Origin: Streptomyces gossypii
GTDB taxonomy: Bacteria > Actinomycetota > Actinomycetes > Streptomycetales > Streptomycetaceae
DNA: 64,000 nucleotides
Assembly: GCF_025165795.1 (NCBI RefSeq)
Contig: NZ_JAJAGO010000004.1
Location: 124,001-188,000, forward strand
Direction: 5' to 3'
Shown: piece by piece, positions 33,576 to 42,241 of the stretch
Position numbering within the stretch: the stretch's first letter is position 1
Layout: every line of letters starts with the position of its first letter
The notes under the pieces: model-generated
What the model was told of the DNA's origin: nothing
Database searches by the model: none
Seen by the model: the letters and a program-made list of their open reading frames with translations, nothing else
Made by a program: the position numbers and the translations under genes

Positions 33576-35257
33576 TCCGGTTCGAGCAGGTCTCCGTGAC
33601 CTACGAGGGCACCGCCGAGCCCGCACTGCACGGTGTGGACCTCGCCGTGCCCGAGGGCGAGCTGTGTCTGCTCGTCGGCCCCTCCGGAGTCGGCAAGTCG
33701 ACACTGCTGGGCACTGTTTCCGGGCTGGTACCCCACTTCACCGGCGGCATCCTGCACGGCCGGGTCACCGTCGCCGGGCGCGACACCCGTACCCACAAGC
33801 CTCGTGAACTGGCCGACGTCGTCGGCACCGTGGGACAGGATCCGCTCGCCCACTTCGTCACCGACACCGTCGAGGACGAACTCGCGTACGGCATGGAGTC
33901 GATCGGCCTCGCCCCCGACGTGATGCGCCGCCGGGTCGAGGAGACGCTCGACCTGCTGGGCCTTGCCGCGCTGCGCGACCGTCCGATCGCCACCCTCTCC
34001 GGAGGCCAGCAGCAGCGGGTGGCCATCGGTTCGGTGCTCACCCCGCACCCCCGGGTCCTGGTGCTGGACGAACCGACCTCCGCACTCGATCCGGGTGCCG
34101 CGGAGGAAGTGCTGGCCGTGCTCCAGCGGCTGGTCCACGACCTGGGCACGACGGTGCTGATGGCAGAACACCGGCTGGAGCGGGTCGTGCAGTACGCCGA
34201 CCGCGTGCTGCTGCTCCCCGCCCCCGGCGCCCCTCCCCTGCTGGGCGATCCGGCCGAGGTGATGGGCTTCTCGCCCGTCCACCCGCCGGTCGTCGCGCTC
34301 GGAAAGCTCGCCCGCTGGTCGCCGCTGCCGCTGACCGTACGGGACGCACGGCGCCGGGCGGGCCCGCTGCGTGAACGGCTGGGCACCGTCACGGACGCCC
34401 CGCAGCAGGCCGCCTCGCCGGAGCCCGCCCCGTCACCGCAGCGCGCCGCACAAGCCGACCGGCTCACCGTGCGCCGTGGCCGCGCCGAGGTGCTGCGCGG
34501 CATCGGCCTGACCGTGCGGAGCGGCGAGGCCGTCGCCCTGATGGGACGCAACGGCGCCGGAAAGTCCACCCTCCTCAACACCCTGGTCGGTATGCACGAA
34601 CCGGCCGCCGGTTCCGTACGCCTGGGGCCTCTCGGAGGCACCGCCGTCGTCCCGCACCGCACCAGGCCCGCCGAACTGCTCCACCACATCGGCCTCGTCC
34701 CGCAGGAGCCGCGCGACCTGCTCTACGCGGACACGGTCGGCGCCGAATGCGAGGCCGCCGACACGGACGCCGACGCCGCCCCCGGCACCTGCCGCGCACT
34801 GGTCACCCGGCTCCTGCCGGACGTGCCGGATGCCACGCATCCGCGTGACCTGTCCGAGGGCCAGCGGCTGGCGCTCGCCCTGGCCGTCGTCCTCACCGCC
34901 GCTCCCCCGCTGCTGCTCCTCGACGAGCCGACCCGTGGCCTGGATTACGCGGCGAAGGCGCGGCTGGTCGGCATCCTGCGCGAGCTGGCCGGCTCGGGGC
35001 ACGCGATCATCCTCGCCACGCACGATGTGGAACTGGCCGCCGAACTCGCCCACCGAGTCGTGATCATGGCGGAGGGTGAGATCGTCGCCGACGGTCCGGC
35101 CTCCGAAGTCGTCACCGCCTCGCCCGCCTTCGCGCCGCAGACCGCCAAGATCCTCGCCCCGCACCGCTGGCTGACCGTCCCCCAGATACGGGCCGCGCTC
35201 ACCGCGCGTGACGCGACCGCGGAGCCCACCCCACCTGCCTCGGAGGTGACGGAATGA
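33572..35257 (+). CDS. ECF transporter fused double ATPase (EcfA1-EcfA2)
   Basis: 561 residues with two ABC cassettes. Cassette 1: Walker A GPSGVGKST, signature LSGGQQQR, Walker B RVLVLDEPTSALD, H-loop AEHR. Cassette 2: Walker A GRNGAGKST, signature LSEGQRLAL, Walker B LLLLDEPTRGLD, H-loop ATHD. It energises vitamin uptake with the T and S components. Both cassettes keep catalytic motifs. GTG start overlaps the T gene; the stop overlaps the S gene (ATGA). Confidence 0.95.
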   Translation: MIRFEQVSVTYEGTAEPALHGVDLAVPEGELCLLVGPSGVGKSTLLGTVSGLVPHFTGGILHGRVTVAGRDTRTHKPRELADVVGTVGQDPLAHFVTDTVEDELAYGMESIGLAPDVMRRRVEETLDLLGLAALRDRPIATLSGGQQQRVAIGSVLTPHPRVLVLDEPTSALDPGAAEEVLAVLQRLVHDLGTTVLMAEHRLERVVQYADRVLLLPAPGAPPLLGDPAEVMGFSPVHPPVVALGKLARWSPLPLTVRDARRRAGPLRERLGTVTDAPQQAASPEPAPSPQRAAQADRLTVRRGRAEVLRGIGLTVRSGEAVALMGRNGAGKSTLLNTLVGMHEPAAGSVRLGPLGGTAVVPHRTRPAELLHHIGLVPQEPRDLLYADTVGAECEAADTDADAAPGTCRALVTRLLPDVPDATHPRDLSEGQRLALALAVVLTAAPPLLLLDEPTRGLDYAAKARLVGILRELAGSGHAIILATHDVELAAELAHRVVIMAEGEIVADGPASEVVTASPAFAPQTAKILAPHRWLTVPQIRAALTARDATAEPTPPASEVTE

Positions 35258-36087
35258 CGCCCGCCGAGCACGGCACCACCACCGACCGCCAGGCGCGGGC
35301 CGTACGCCTGGGGCCCCGCTCCGTCGCCGCGCTCGCGCTGGTCTCCGCCATCGGTGTCGTCGCCTTCGGCTGGCCACTGCTCGCCGACTCCACCTCCGGG
35401 CTCGCCCACTCGAAGGACGCCCCCTGGCTCTTCGCGGGACTTCTGCCGCTGCTCCTCGCCGTCGTCGTCGCGACGATCGCGGACACCGGCATGAACGCGA
35501 AGGCGATCGCCATGATCGGCGTCCTGGCGGCGGCGGGGGCCGCGCTGCGCCCGCTGGGCGCGGGTACGGCGGGGCTGGAGCCGATGTTCTTCCTGATGGT
35601 GCTCTCGGGACGAGTCCTGGGCCCCGGCTTCGGCTTCGTCCTGGGGGCGGTCTCCATGTTCGCCTCGGCCCTCCTCACGGGCGGAGTCGGCCCCTGGATG
35701 CCGTTCCAGATGCTCGCCATGGGCTGGGTCAGCATGGGCGCCGGGCTGCTGCCAGGCCCCGACACGCTGCGCGGTCGCGGCGAGTTGTGGCTGCTCGCCG
35801 CCTACGGGGCGGCGTCCGCCGTGCTGTACGGCGCGGTGATGAACCTCCAGGGCTGGACCTACATCGCCGGGCTGGGCTCGGGAATCTCCTTCGTACCGGG
35901 CGACCCGCTCGGCGAGAACCTGACCCGCTTCCTCGCGTACAACATGGCGACCTCGCTGGGCTGGGACCTGCCGCGCGCGCTGCTCACGGTCGTCCTCACC
36001 CTCACCCTCGGGGCGACCGTCCTCAAGGCCCTCCGCCGCGCCACCCGCCGCGCGGCCTTCGCCGCCCCGGTCGCCTTCCGGCCATGA
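35254..36087 (+). CDS. ECF transporter S component, probably cobalamin (CbrT-like)
   Basis: 277 residues with ~6-7 transmembrane helices. The pattern NAKAIAMIGVLAAAGAALRPLG, FFLMVLSGRVLGPGFGFVLG and GVGPWMPFQMLAMGWVSMGAGL is that of ECF substrate-binding proteins. The riboswitch upstream of the operon makes cobalamin or a precursor the best substrate guess. Last gene; a 45-bp inverted repeat lies 37 bp after its stop. Confidence 0.88.
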   Translation: MTPAEHGTTTDRQARAVRLGPRSVAALALVSAIGVVAFGWPLLADSTSGLAHSKDAPWLFAGLLPLLLAVVVATIADTGMNAKAIAMIGVLAAAGAALRPLGAGTAGLEPMFFLMVLSGRVLGPGFGFVLGAVSMFASALLTGGVGPWMPFQMLAMGWVSMGAGLLPGPDTLRGRGELWLLAAYGAASAVLYGAVMNLQGWTYIAGLGSGISFVPGDPLGENLTRFLAYNMATSLGWDLPRALLTVVLTLTLGATVLKALRRATRRAAFAAPVAFRP

Positions 36088-36123
36088 GGTGGCGGCGTGG
36101 GCGCGCGACCACGCTTGACCGAC

Positions 36124-36168
36124 ATCGTGTACCAATACGGCCACCTGGTGGCCGTATTGGTACACGAT
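36124..36168. repeat. 45-bp perfect inverted repeat
   Basis: Two 22-bp arms (36124-36145 and 36147-36168) around a single T. The arm reads ATCGTGTACCAATACGGCCA and two more bases, so GTGTACCAATACGG occurs in both strands. It lies between the ECF operon and the convergent broken XRE gene. It could terminate transcription, or be a GntR-type operator cluster (it is less GC-rich than most Streptomyces terminators). Confidence 0.9.
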
Positions 36169-36208
36169 CAGCCGACATGTCCAAACCGACCGCCCTTGAT
36201 TCCCCGGA

Positions 36209-36719
36209 TCAGCGCGGCGACGCGGACTGCTGGCGGAAGGCGGCTCGCCGCTCCATTCTGTGCGCGACACGAGCATCGAGCTCTCGTTGGGGCAGCTCGG
36301 CAGTGAGGCCGTTCTCGAACACCGAGCGGGCGTGAGCTTCCGTCTGAAGGAGGCCGGGAATCTGCGTGACCTCAACGGTGCGGACATACGAGGCGTGGTG
36401 CTCAAGCTCGGCGAGATCGAGGAAGCCGCGGGGAAGCAGGTCGCTGTACGCACGCCACCATCCAACTGTCCGTTCTAGGGCCATGACTGCCAGAGCATCG
36501 ACCAAGCCATGGTCGGTGACTCCGTAGCCGGTTGCCAACGACCGCACGGTGGCATCGCCGACGGAGATGCGGCCCGCCTCAATGTGGGTCATCTTCGCCT
36601 GATCGACAGCGATGAGACGGGCGGCGTCGCGAGCCGTGAGCCCGGCATGCTCCCGGAGCCGCTTCAAGCTCGGTACCCAAACGCACTTGCCGAGCCGTCG
36701 GCTGGCTCCTGAGTGACAT
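36209..36719 (-). pseudogene. Scr1-type XRE regulator, frameshifted and truncated
   Basis: The true start is ATG 36719 (MSLRSQPTARQVRLGTEL); near 36668 one base is extra, because the family continuation KRLREHAGLTARDAARLI is in the next frame. After that it follows the family (VDQAKMTHIEAGRISVG, WWRAYSDLLP, SYVRTVEVTQIPGLLQTE) until ERRAAF, then diverges and stops at 36209, losing about 120 C-terminal residues. Both lesions make a non-functional gene. It lies beside the inverted repeat at 36124-36168. Confidence 0.85.
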
Positions 36720-36844
36720 GTACTCACTCCTCTTCTCATGGGCGCCGTCACAGTCCCACGACGTACACACATCGGGGAAGCTCTACGGAGCGGGGTTACA
36801 AGAGGCCAACATTGGCCCCCTACCTTAGGTATTTCGTCGCTCAC

Positions 36845-37018
36845 ACAGTGGGTTTTCGGTCAGCCGGAAGCGCGCCGTCACCACGTCCGTGCCCGCTGCC
36901 TCGGCACCGGTATGGCCAGTGGCGGCAATGCCACCCGCCGCAAGGGCGTCACCGTGCGCGGAGGCGCGCCGTACGGCTCGATTCCACCCCTTACCTCCCC
37001 CTCACCCCGGGAGTTCGC
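36845..37018. other. Divergent spacer of a decayed module
   Basis: Region between the broken XRE and the broken ATP-binding gene. It probably held their divergent promoters. I see no operator or gene. Confidence 0.4.
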
Positions 37019-37212
37019 ATGGCCCGGACCTGTGCCGCACCTGCGATCGTCGGCGACGTCGCCTCGTTCGAGTACCGCTTTCACCTTCCCCGCGATCCGC
37101 GTGCCGTCGGCGTCACCCGGACCTCCGTACGGGCCTCCCTCACCGCGCACGCAGTGCCCGAACTCATCGACCGGGCCGAGCTACCGGCCAGCGAACTGCT
37201 CACCAACGCGCT
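37019..37212 (+). pseudogene. 5' fragment of ATP-binding (HATPase_c, RsbW-like) protein
   Basis: ATG 37019 behind GGGAG. The protein reads FRFHLPRDPRAVGV-like (here FHLPRDPRAVGVTRTSVRAS) and LIDRAELPASELLTNA, the N-terminal part of the small anti-sigma-type ATP-binding proteins that accompany Scr1 XRE genes. After SELLTNA the frame continues into unrelated sequence that runs antisense into the AraC gene (stop 37318). The ATP-binding G boxes are lost. It is a truncated remnant. Confidence 0.75.
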
Positions 37213-37266
37213 CCCGCGTGATGTTGATCGGTGGACGCTTCTGCCACGTACGAAGGCGATCGGTGG

Positions 37267-38124
37267 TCATCGCGTCGACGGACTCGCGCGGCGGAAGTCG
37301 CCCGGCGTGATGCCGTAGCAGCGGACGAACCAGCGGTGGAAGTGGCTCTGGTCGGCGAAGCCGGAGGCGGCCGCGGCCTCCGAGGCCGTGCTGCCCGCGG
37401 CCAGCAGGCGCCGCGCGCCGCGCAGGCGCAGTTGCCGCCGGAAGTCGCTCGGCGACATCCCGTACTCGGCCCGGAAGGCGCGGTAGAGCGCGAACCGGCT
37501 GCATCCGGCGCCCTCCGCCAGCCGCTCGGCGGAGACCTCGGCGGCGAGGTCCTCCGCGGCGGTCTCCACCATCAGCGCGCGGGCCCGCCGCGCCGCGCCG
37601 CGCCCCGCGCCGCCCGGCGCCGTACGGAGCGGGCCGCTGGCGCCGCGGCACACCATCGCGGTGACCGCCTCCGTCAGCCGCTCGTCCCGTACGAGTGCGT
37701 CCGCGCCGCCGGTCAGTGCGGGGTGCAGCCGCAACAGCGCGGCACGCAGCACCGGATCGGTCCGTACGGGGGTGGGGAACAGCGGCATGGGGGTGCTGCG
37801 GCCGGCGGCGTCGTCGAGGACGGAGCGGACGACCTCCGGGCCGATGTGCATGATCCGGTACGTGAAGCCGAGGTCCACGGCGGTTTCGCCGTCATGCGGG
37901 TCGTCCGGGTTGAAGGCCATCACCATGCCCTCGGCGCTCGTGTGGTCACCGCCCCGGCAGCGGAAGCGCTGGGCGCCGGACTCGGTGACCGCGAAGGAGT
38001 ACGCGTCGTGGCTGTGCCGGTGGAAGACATGCCGGACGAAATGGGCGCGCATCGCTTCCAGCGGGCGCTCCGGGTCGCGCCAGTACTGCGCCCAGTCACG
38101 ATCATGCTCCCTGGCCTGGCCCAT
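37267..38124 (-). CDS. AraC-family regulator with cupin-type N-terminal domain
   Basis: 285 residues. The N-terminal AraC_binding cupin (HVFHRHSHDAYSFAVTESG, FNPDDPHDGE) is followed by the double helix-turn-helix (SAERLAEGAGCSRFALYRAF, AAAASGFADQSHFHRWFVRC YGITPGDFRR). The start ATG 38124 is the beginning of the conserved domain; RBS is weak. Divergent from the DUF2000 gene, with a 10-bp inverted repeat in between, so it probably regulates it. Confidence 0.92.
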   Translation of the reverse strand: MGQAREHDRDWAQYWRDPERPLEAMRAHFVRHVFHRHSHDAYSFAVTESGAQRFRCRGGDHTSAEGMVMAFNPDDPHDGETAVDLGFTYRIMHIGPEVVRSVLDDAAGRSTPMPLFPTPVRTDPVLRAALLRLHPALTGGADALVRDERLTEAVTAMVCRGASGPLRTAPGGAGRGAARRARALMVETAAEDLAAEVSAERLAEGAGCSRFALYRAFRAEYGMSPSDFRRQLRLRGARRLLAAGSTASEAAAASGFADQSHFHRWFVRCYGITPGDFRRASPSTR

Positions 38125-38131
38125 ACGCCCA

Positions 38132-38167
38132 GTCTGCCACCGGGCGAGAAAGTGCCAGGTGGCAGAC
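38132..38167. promoter_or_regulatory. Inverted repeat GTCTGCCACC / GGTGGCAGAC
   Basis: Perfect 10-bp arms (38132-38141 and 38158-38167) separated by 16 bp, in the AraC/DUF2000 divergent region. The spacing fits two major-groove contacts of an AraC dimer. Target is inferred. Confidence 0.65.
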
Positions 38168-38221
38168 GTGGGGCGCACGAGCGTTCAAGACGGGGCGCCG
38201 GTTCGCTGCGACGCTGAGCGC

Positions 38222-38632
38222 ATGCGTTTTGACACCAAGATCGCCCTGGTGGTCCATGAGGACCTCGCCCAGTGGCAGAAGCTGAACGTGACCGCGTTTC
38301 TGGCCAGCGGAATCGCCCGCGCCGCCGAGGACATCATGGGCGAGCCGTACGAGGACGGCTCGGGAAACCGGTATCTGCCGATGTTCCGCGAGCCGGTGCT
38401 GTGCTTCGCGGCGGACGGCGAGCAGCTGGCGCGCGCCCGCGAGCGGGCCCTCTCCCGGGGGCTCGCCACCGTCCTGTACACCGAGGAGCTGTTCAGCACC
38501 GGCAACGACGCCGACAACCGCGCGGCGGTGCAGGCCGTCGAGGCGGAGAAGCTCAGTCTGGTGGGCTTGGGACTGTACGGTCCGCGGAACTCCGTGGACC
38601 GGGTGTCGAAGGGGCTGAAGCTGCACGGGTGA
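38222..38632 (+). CDS. DUF2000 family protein
   Basis: 136 residues: FDTKIALVVHEDLAQWQKLN, FLASGIARAAEDIMGEPYED, GLATVLYTEELFSTGNDADN, VGLGLYGPRNSVDRVSKGLK. DUF2000 has the peptidyl-tRNA-hydrolase-2-like fold and is usually divergent from an AraC regulator, as here. Activity unknown. The 3' end overlaps the convergent GT87 gene by 80 bp. Confidence 0.93.
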   Translation: MRFDTKIALVVHEDLAQWQKLNVTAFLASGIARAAEDIMGEPYEDGSGNRYLPMFREPVLCFAADGEQLARARERALSRGLATVLYTEELFSTGNDADNRAAVQAVEAEKLSLVGLGLYGPRNSVDRVSKGLKLHG

Positions 38633-40784
38633 CGCCCACGGCGGGCTCAACGGGCTCAACGGGCTCGGCCGACTCGACGGGCCCCGCGGGCTCGCCCGAG
38701 GGCGCGGCGGCGACGGCGTCCGGGACCAGTTCGGGGACGGGCTCAGGGACCAGTTCCGGAACGGGCTCCGAAACCAGTTCCGGAACGGGCACTGGCACCG
38801 TCGCCGGGACCAGCGGCGCCGGTTCCCTGGCGTGCTCGTCGGCCTGATCGCCGGCGTGCGCCTCGGCCCGTTTCTCGGGCGCCGCCGCGTCCGCCGGCAC
38901 CTTCGGCAGGATGCGCAACCGCACCAGCGCCTGCTGGATGGCGAAGCCCGCCGCGACGACGATCGCACCACCCACCGCATCCAGCAGATAGTGGTTCGCG
39001 GTGGCCATCACCACGAACGTGGTCAGCAGCGGGTAGAGCACTCCCAGCACCCGCAGCCACACGTTCGGTGTCAGCCGGATCACCACCACCGCGCACCACA
39101 GCGACCAGCCCACATGCAGCGACGGCATCGCCGCGTACTGGTTGGACAGCTCGGTCAGGGCACCGAAGTTCGGATCGTTGAGATCCTGCGGGCCGTGTGC
39201 CGTGTCCACGTAGCCGAGGCCGGGCATCAGCCGCGGCGGTGCCAGCGGGTAGAGCCAGAATCCGACCAGCCCGAGCAGGGTGGCGAAGGCCAGCGCGGCA
39301 CGGTCCCGCCGGTAGGACGGTGGGCGCCGGATGTAGAGCACCGCGAGCAGCGCGATGGGCACCAGGAAGTGGAAGGTGGAGTAGTAGAAGTTCGAGATGA
39401 CCTCCACCCACTGCGTACGGGCCGTGAACTGGTTCAGCCAGTGCTCCATGTCCAGCCGGAGGAAGTGCTCGAAGTCCAGTATCTGGCTGCCGTTGCCCTC
39501 CGCGGTGGCGCGGTTCTCCGGCGAGTGGTCACCGCGTACGTACGAGTACGCCCAGTAGCCGACCCGGATCAGCAGCAGTTCCAGCAGCAGGTTGGGCCGA
39601 CTGAGCGGGCCGGTCGGCTCGGGTGCGTCCCACTTCGCGGAGTCGCGGGTGAGGAACGGCACCACACACGCCGCCGCCAGGGCCGCGAGCAGCGGGGCGT
39701 TGTCCCCGATGAGCCTGACCCCTGCCATGTCGGGGACCAGCGCCTCGCTCTCCAGCGACATGACCAGGACGACCAGCACCGGCCACATCAGCCGGTCGCT
39801 CGTCCGCCGCCCTATCCGGCCGACCACGGCGAGCAGGATCCACAGCAGCTGGTGCTGCCAGGCCGTCGGTGACACCGCGACGATCGCGCAGCCCACCAGC
39901 GCCGCCGCGAGCAGCGCCTGCCCGTCCTGCGCGTAGTGCACGGCACGGCGCAGCGCCAGCCAGCCGACGCCGCACGCGAGGACCACGAGCAGCGCCACCT
40001 CGAGCGGGCCGCTGAGCCCGATCCGCAGCAGCGCGCCGTGCAGCGACTGGTTCGTGACGGCGTCCGAGGGGTCGCCCAGCCCGGCGCCCGCCACGTGGTG
40101 CACCCAGTACGTCCAGGAGTCGCCCGGCACCGTCAGCCACGCCAGGGCCGTACCGGCGGCGAAGGTCCCGCCCGCGGTGACCGCCGCCGAGCGGCGGCCG
40201 GTGAACCACAGAAGAGGTACGAAAAGCAGGACCGCGGGCTGGAGTGCGGCGGCGAGACCGATCAGGACACCGCTCGCCCGCCGGTCGCTGAGCATGAGCC
40301 AGCCCACCAGCGCGAGCAGCACGGGCAGGATGCTGGTCTGCCCGAGGGTGAAGGTGCTGCGGACGGGCACCGACACGACGAGCAGGCTGAGCGCCACGGG
40401 CACGGCGAACAGCTTGGTACGCGGCGAGACCGGGGCCGGGAGAGCCCGTGCGGCGACGACGCCGACGGCTGCGACGAGCAGCAGGGTGCCAAAGGTCCAT
40501 GCCACTCCGAGGCCCTGTTCGGCCGCGCTGGTGAGCGGCTTGAGCACCAGGCCCGCGAAAGGTGTACCGGTGAACGGGGTCGCTCCGTCGTAGAAGGAGC
40601 CGCGCACCTGCAGCACGCCGTTGTCGCCGATCCAGCCGAGCAGGTCGGTCAGCCGTTCGTCCGGTGGCTGCCGCAGCACGGCGACGGCCTGCCGGACGAC
40701 CAGCGCCCCCGCCAGCAGCCACAGCGCCACCAGGGCCATGCCCCCGCGTGAGCCCAGTTGCCCGGCGAGGCTCGGCCGGGTCAC
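38553..40784 (-). CDS. Bifunctional GT87 glycosyltransferase / PAP2 phosphatase
   Basis: 743 residues from GTG 40784 (VTRPSLAGQL); an in-frame GTG ~40833, ATG 40880 or GTG 40907 are alternatives. Residues ~1-390 are a GT87-type polyprenol-linked mannosyltransferase (LGWIGDNGVLQVRGSFYDGA, GVLIGLAAALQPAVLL). Residues ~400-670 are a PAP2 domain with the AMPSLHVGWSLWC and ANHYLLDAVGG catalytic His motifs. The tail holds repeats of PVPELV/EPVPELVPE. Membrane enzyme of lipid-linked glycan metabolism. The fusion is common in Streptomyces. Confidence 0.9.
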   Translation of the reverse strand: MTRPSLAGQLGSRGGMALVALWLLAGALVVRQAVAVLRQPPDERLTDLLGWIGDNGVLQVRGSFYDGATPFTGTPFAGLVLKPLTSAAEQGLGVAWTFGTLLLVAAVGVVAARALPAPVSPRTKLFAVPVALSLLVVSVPVRSTFTLGQTSILPVLLALVGWLMLSDRRASGVLIGLAAALQPAVLLFVPLLWFTGRRSAAVTAGGTFAAGTALAWLTVPGDSWTYWVHHVAGAGLGDPSDAVTNQSLHGALLRIGLSGPLEVALLVVLACGVGWLALRRAVHYAQDGQALLAAALVGCAIVAVSPTAWQHQLLWILLAVVGRIGRRTSDRLMWPVLVVLVMSLESEALVPDMAGVRLIGDNAPLLAALAAACVVPFLTRDSAKWDAPEPTGPLSRPNLLLELLLIRVGYWAYSYVRGDHSPENRATAEGNGSQILDFEHFLRLDMEHWLNQFTARTQWVEVISNFYYSTFHFLVPIALLAVLYIRRPPSYRRDRAALAFATLLGLVGFWLYPLAPPRLMPGLGYVDTAHGPQDLNDPNFGALTELSNQYAAMPSLHVGWSLWCAVVVIRLTPNVWLRVLGVLYPLLTTFVVMATANHYLLDAVGGAIVVAAGFAIQQALVRLRILPKVPADAAAPEKRAEAHAGDQADEHAREPAPLVPATVPVPVPELVSEPVPELVPEPVPELVPDAVAAAPSGEPAGPVESAEPVEPVEPAVGVTRAASAPSTPGPRSSADRTVPSPPD

Positions 40785-41391
40785 ACCCGCGCCGCCTCTC
40801 TGTGCCCGCTCCCCAGACGTATCCGCCCTCACGCGCCGCCGTCTCCCGTTCGTTCCGCAACCATTGTCCCGCCCCATCATCCCCGTGGTCAGACGCGGGA
40901 CATTCACCGGCTACCTGACACGCCCCGAGACTCACCGTCAATAGGACAATCAACCCGTCAACGGCAATACCATGCCAAAGTCCCAGAGTACCGACAGGGA
41001 GCGGCACTTGTCGTCCCGAAGCCTCACGCACGCGCTTTCACCGCCCCCTCAGCAGGGCAGCTGCCGCTCTCCGGCAACCAGGCGTGGAGGGACCGGCACA
41101 CGGGGTCGTCGCGAGTATGAAAGCACGCGCCGCACCCCGTGACCGCACCGAAGGAACTCCCGTGCCCGCAGGCGTGACAGGTCGACTCCGGTGACCCACG
41201 GTGGACGGCGCATCACCACCCCAGGGCGGGAGCAGGCCAGGGCCCAGGTCGGGGAGCAGGGAGTGGCCGGGGGACCAGGACAGCCCACGGACGCGCGGGG
41301 AGCGGCCGTGGGCTGTGGGTGACGACCTCCCCCGCGACGGGGAGCCCGCTCCCGATCGCGGGGGGAGGTCGAATGGAGTGCTGAGAAGGTG
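40785..41391. other. Intergenic region with a hairpin terminator
   Basis: No convincing gene in ~600 bp; small Pro/Arg-rich frames here look non-coding. It contains upstream start options of the GT87 gene (to 40907) and a hairpin with an 11-bp stem (41280-41290 with 41306-41316, core CAGCCCACGG) that can end LPMO transcription. Confidence 0.6.
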
Positions 41392-41910
41392 TCAGCCGCC
41401 GATGTTCACGTCGATGCAGGCGTAGAAGGCGTTGGTGGTGTCAGCGATGTTCCAGACCGCCAGCACCTTCTGCTTGCCGGACAGGCCGCCGAAGTCGACG
41501 TTGTGCGTGACCGTCGAGCCCGGCTGCGCACCGCCGTCGTCCACCTCGGCGATCTTCTGGCCGCCGACGAAGTACTGCCAGGTGCTGGTGGAGTGCCGTG
41601 CGGTCAGCCGCCAGGTGAAGTCCTGCGAGCTGCCGACGTTCGTCACCCGCCAGCCCTTGCTGTCGTCGTCGAGCTCGGCGAACGCCTCGTTGCCGCCGCT
41701 GCAGCTCTTCAGGCCCTTGGGCCCCTCGACGCTCTGCGGCTCCCACTTGATCGGGCCACAGGGCACGGAGCCGTCGGCGCACTGGGCCTGGCGGCTCGGC
41801 GGGTTGTTCACATAGCCGTGCGCGCTTGCCGTGTTGGCCGGGAGGGCGACGGCGATGAGGGGAGCGATGCCCGCGCCGATCACTGCTGCCAGCTTGGTCT
41901 TGTTCTTCAT
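41392..41910 (-). CDS. AA10 lytic polysaccharide monooxygenase (chitin/cellulose active)
   Basis: 172 residues: Sec signal peptide (1-30), then His31 as the mature N-terminal residue (HGYVNNPPSR), the first half of the copper histidine brace. The second brace His is H106 in TARHSTSTWQYF, and the axial Phe is in NAFYACIDV. It has no carbohydrate-binding module. It oxidatively cleaves crystalline chitin or cellulose outside the cell. The small size and motifs resemble chitin-active Streptomyces CHB proteins. A DasR-type palindrome ~140 bp upstream fits induction by chitin breakdown products. Confidence 0.95.
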   Translation of the reverse strand: MKNKTKLAAVIGAGIAPLIAVALPANTASAHGYVNNPPSRQAQCADGSVPCGPIKWEPQSVEGPKGLKSCSGGNEAFAELDDDSKGWRVTNVGSSQDFTWRLTARHSTSTWQYFVGGQKIAEVDDGGAQPGSTVTHNVDFGGLSGKQKVLAVWNIADTTNAFYACIDVNIGG

Positions 41911-42052
41911 GCAACTCCTTCACGTGGGGGCCGCCGGTCAGGGTGGGGGCGGCACCAGCTCGGGGAGCTGATACCTGTTGGCGGCCTGGTCGTGCGTGGC
42001 GCTGCGAAGACGGACACTCCGGCAACGGTGGCCGCCTCGTTTCACAGCGCCA

Positions 42053-42064
42053 AGGTCTAGACCT
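42053..42064. promoter_or_regulatory. DasR-like dre palindrome AGGTCTAGACCT
   Basis: A 12-bp perfect palindrome containing GGTCTAGACC, the core of the DasR consensus (ACTGGTCTAGACCAGT, from memory). It lies ~143 bp upstream of the LPMO start; the outer bases differ from consensus. GlcNAc-phosphate-controlled DasR represses chitin genes in Streptomyces. Confidence 0.7.
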
Positions 42065-42241
42065 ATTGCATTGTCTGTTCGCGGTCAAGACCTCTGGCGG
42101 AACCGGCAGTTCACGCGGCCCGCGCACCCCAAGTCCGGGCGAATCGCCATCACCTCACCCGTCACACCAGGTCAGCGCCCGCACGAAAGCGGAGCGTCGA
42201 CAGGAAGGGAACCGAGCGCAGCAATACGGCAGGATGGGCGC

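Noticed and set aside
31641..33704. 687-residue minus-strand frame
   Set aside because: Antisense of SCO2322-family and EcfT genes; no motifs.
41049..41288. 79-residue minus-strand frame in the spacer
   Set aside because: No RBS, no family, Arg/Pro composition.
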